64,000 bases of DNA, taken from NCBI GenBank assembly GCA_035771165.1, contig JAWNZC010000254.1:915001-979000 (forward strand). Reading direction: 5' to 3'. The translations under genes were made by a program, and so were the position numbers. This DNA is from Paragorgia papillata (lineage: Eukaryota; Cnidaria; Anthozoa; Scleralcyonacea; Coralliidae). The notes under the pieces are model-generated. The model was not told the DNA's origin and did not search any database. It worked only from the letters and a program-made list of their open reading frames with translations. Positions 52,131-64,000 of the stretch are shown in pieces (within the stretch, counting starts at the first letter, position 1; every line of letters starts with the position of its first letter).

Positions 52131-52391
52131 GGTAAATCCCGGCCTGTCTGGAAGGTTATTCCATGCAGGCAGGGATAGTGCGAGGGGAAAGGAGTACTTA
52201 AAGACATCAGTACGTACAGAGAAGTGTTTGTATGTCTGGGAGTATTTCCGGTCGGGTAACCCCGGTAGATAAGGTGACGTACTGAGTTGGGTCAACAGCA
52301 TTGAGGACAAGAGTGGCTTTATGAAAGAAGCCGTTAGGCGGAGGCACTCACGGCGTTTAAAAAGGAGAGGCCAGCTCAGGTCAGATAACAT
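52104..52391 (-). mobile_element. LINE ORF2 C-terminal fragment
   Basis: 95-codon frame whose last part reads YSQTYKHFSVRTDVFKYSF, then ALSLPAWNNLP, the ending pattern of non-LTR retrotransposon ORF2 proteins (RTDVxKxSFFP...WNxLP). 5' truncated. Different family from the 19.8-kb fragment. Confidence 0.7.
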
Positions 52392-52904
52392 GGAGCAAAA
52401 ACGAAGTGAGATATGAAGAGTTATCTATAATCGCCAGTCTTTATAATCGAAAGACTACTTTTAAATAACTGAGTTTTTCTATTTTATAAGCAATCCTAAA
52501 CGGCGTTAAACTAAAAGCTAAACGACACAGAGTTAGTTGAACCAACCTACCTTCTTGAAAGAAGTTTTTTCGGCTTGGCCAATGGAGCAAAATGATCCCC
52601 GGAAATATAAGTTGGTGAGACATCCAGGGACATTTTAATTGGTCGTTGAGAACATGGCAAAGGTTCTAATTGGGAGGTAATTAGCTTAATGAGACTTAAT
52701 TATCTTGATTAGATGACGAGATAAATACGAACACTCGCTCGGTCAATGATATCGTTTTTCTGCAGGCGAAAAAACAGAAAACGTAGTTTAGTAACTTTTC
52801 GTAACGAGCCACACAATTTAGGCAACTAGGATCAAAAGTGGGATTTGGGGACATTGTAAATGATTTCCAAAGGGGGTCCAAACTGCGAGCGAGTGAGGTT
52901 ATAA
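52392..52904. other. Intergenic, unrecognised
   Basis: No gene or repeat recognised. Confidence 0.5.
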
Positions 52905-53330
52905 CTTATTCTGCGTGCAAACGAGGTTATTCTGCGAACAAACGAGGTTATTCTGCGCGTAAACGAGGTTATTCTGTGAACAAACGAGGTTATTCTGCGC
53001 GCAAACGAGGTTATTCTGCGTGCAAACGAGGTTATTCTGCGAACAAACGAGGTTATTCTGCGCGCAAACGAGGTTATTCTGCGTGAAAACGAGGTTATTC
53101 TGCGAACAAACGAGGTTATTCTGCGCGCAAACGAGGTTATTCTGCGTGCAAACGAGGTTATTCTGTTCGCAAACAAGGTTATTCCGCGTGCAAACGAAGT
53201 AATTATTCTGCCTGCAAACGAGGTAACTATTCTGCGTGCAAACGAGGAAACTGTCCTGCGTGCCAAACGAGGTAACTATTCTGCGTGCAAACGAAGTTAA
53301 TCTGCGTGCAAACGAGGTTATTCAGCACCA
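52905..53330 (+). repeat. 21-bp tandem array with 63-bp higher order, upstream of DENND5
   Basis: About 20 units of GCAAACGAGGTTATTCTGCG plus one base; the first four bases alternate GCGC/GCGT/GCGA in a three-unit rotation over the cleaner part. 21 bp = 7 codons, so KRGYSAN/SFARRIT frames stay open. It ends ~255 bp before the DENND5 start. Confidence 0.93.
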
Positions 53331-53583
53331 GTGTTCAGCGGTGCGCGGCGTTTCAAAATGTCCGAGCCTGCGATGATATCTTAGCGGTTTTACACATTTC
53401 GTTACCAGTCCTCGTGATTTGCTCGGTAAAAAATTAAAGCCAAAGCTTGGAAAACAAGGACTGCATGACCAAGCCGCAAAGAAGGAAGCAGTAAACATGT
53501 AGAAATTCAACTAAATAGCTCTCCTGCATTAATCACGATGGCACTGTCTCGTCACTAAATCTCTTCTCTAGTAACTAATCATA
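53331..53583 (+). promoter_or_regulatory. DENND5 promoter/5' UTR region
   Basis: Unique sequence between the 21-bp array and the ATG. An in-frame TAA (53572-53574) fixes 53584 as the first in-frame ATG. No TATA box recognised. Confidence 0.4.
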
Positions 53584-62721
<9,138 letters not shown>

Positions 62722-62794
62722 GTACTATTGAGAAAACACCTTTTAGAAGAAAAGTTATTTTTAAGTTTCTGAAACTATCTGTGTTCACTGAAAT

Positions 62795-62945
62795 AAAAGT
62801 AGCGTGCTGCGTAGGCAGTGTAGAAACAACAATCGAAATAGAGTAAGGTTAGATATACTGCCGAAACAGAGAACGTAGGAGTCTAACGTTTCGAGCGAAG
62901 GCCCCTTCGTCAGAGAGAAACGTTTATATCAAACCTTACTATATT
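62795..62945. repeat. Half-copy of the 45.5-kb foldback family
   Basis: Shares AAAGTAGCGTGCTGCGTAGG and AGTCTAACGTTTCGAGCGAA. Downstream of the last exon seen. Confidence 0.75.
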
Positions 62946-63074
62946 TCGATTATATTTCGATTGTTGTGTTCACTGAAGATGCTTCTCGAGCAATGAATGA
63001 ACATTGGACAATTTTATATAAAATTCTATGTTCATTAGTATTCATTCTGACGTCAATACGTTTTATCCGGTGTC

Positions 63075-63715
63075 CCAGTTAATTTGGACCCCCCTAAATT
63101 CGAACCCCCGGTCCAAATCTCCTAGTAGATTTGGATCCCCGTTGGCGGATTTGGACCCCCCTCCAAAAGTTAAATATATGTAGTGTGAACACAATAATAT
63201 AAACGAAATTCATAATAGCGAACAGTCTATTTTTTTGTCACTTTATATTAGTGATAAAGAACACAAACCGTAAAATAGAAACCACTACCAGCGTTAGTAA
63301 AAGCAATCTCCACGCTCTCCATTCTTAGCGATGTTTATTTATCCTTGTAGTTTTATACATATTTTCCATTTGGTAACTTTCTAGTTTTTTTGTAGTACTT
63401 ACTCAGTTTAATAACAGTGTTAAGATTTTTGAATTTAGATAATATTACTGGCAATAGAATTTTATTTGATGCATGCACGTCAACGAACCAAATTTTCGAA
63501 CTATGAAAATGTCGCCCAACAATGTTTTCTATTCGCTATTGCAACACAATATAAGCTCGACTATGTGTTGAGTTTATAACTGGCTTTGGATATGAAAATT
63601 AATGAATGTAACATATTCATCGTTTTCCGGGGTTGTTTTGGGTATAAAAAATGTTTAAAAGGGGGGTCCATATTTACTAGTAGATTTGGAACCCCCGGTC
63701 CAAATGGCAGATGGC
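63075..63715. mobile_element. Element with TTTGGACCCCC/GGGGGTCCA ends
   Basis: AATTTGGACCCCCC and CCCCCGGTCCAAAT recur in both orientations at 63080-63170 and 63660-63710 around AT-rich sequence. Partly inverted; boundaries unclear. Confidence 0.55.
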
Positions 63716-63805
63716 AGATTTTTAGATTTAATAACTTTATTGCCTATAGCAACTGGTGGTCAAACAGCGCGAAATGCCCCAATTGAACATGACTACCATG
63801 ATGTA

Positions 63806-64000
63806 TAGGTGTTGATTTTACGGAGGGAGGAAAACCGGAGAACCCGGCGAAAAACCCTCCAAGCACAGGAGAGATCAACTACAACTCTACTCACATTAGT
63901 TTCCAGCTCAACAACGGGTCATTCCCAAGCGGTCACCCATCCAAGTACTAACCCCGTCTAACCGGACTTAACTTTTGGTGAGAGTCAGCGCCCTAACAGC
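63806..64000 (-). mobile_element. 5S-rRNA-derived SINE, copy C, cut by the window end
   Basis: Minus strand: TTAGTACTTGGATGGGTGAC CGCTTGGGAATGACCCG, then the same core ending TCCCTCCGTAAAATCAACAC and a third, different flank (CTATACATCATGG). Other end lies outside the window. Confidence 0.8.

Overview
This is a eukaryotic, metazoan window: spliced genes with GT-AG introns, no operons, about half or more of the sequence in satellites, microsatellites, foldback (MITE-like) elements and SINE/LINE debris. An axonemal dynein, an endocannabinoid-type diacylglycerol lipase, a RASL-type small GTPase and a DENND5 Rab-GEF all read as animal orthologues. The style of the repeats (palindromic TTAAC elements, GAAACGTCAG elements, 5S-derived SINEs) suggests a marine invertebrate, probably a cnidarian or sponge; this placement is inference.

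Layout: (1) 504-1936 (+), the last two coding exons of an axonemal dynein heavy chain, DNAH1 type, whose last intron is an ~830-bp (TTGG)n array. (2) 2936-20563 (+), a complete 13-exon diacylglycerol lipase (DAGLB type, 726 aa) with the Ser/Asp/His triad intact; most of its longer introns are filled by a different microsatellite each. (3) 21888-36885 (-), a 5-exon atypical Ras-like gene (RASL11/RASL12/RERG group, 223 aa), convergent with DAGL and assembled here from very short exons spread over 15 kb; P-loop and NKxD motifs are kept, switch I Thr and the DxxGQ motif are lost. (4) 46918-47962 (-), an unrecognised ~314-aa protein with a CxxC...CxxC cluster. (5) 53584 to past 62721 (+), the first nine exons of DENND5 (737 residues seen; it continues outside the window).

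The spaces between and inside genes are a catalogue of repeats: tandem arrays with units of 19, 20, 21, 32, 40, 41, 43, 59, 66 and ~127-138 bp; a 59-bp satellite that is a tandem tRNA A-box/D-arm fragment; a MITE family with 10-bp target duplications (two copies); a hAT MITE with a clean 8-bp target duplication; 5S-rRNA-derived SINEs with three different tails; and LINE 3' ends embedded in (CTGT)n arrays. The intronic microsatellites are strongly strand-biased, being G-rich on the transcribed gene's sense strand in most cases.

The genes do not form a pathway. DAGL (lipid signalling at membranes), RASL (atypical small G protein), DENND5 (Rab activation) and DNAH1 (inner-arm dynein) are simply neighbours. 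All exon joins were read by eye from homology, codon phase and splice signals; transcript data would be the decisive check.
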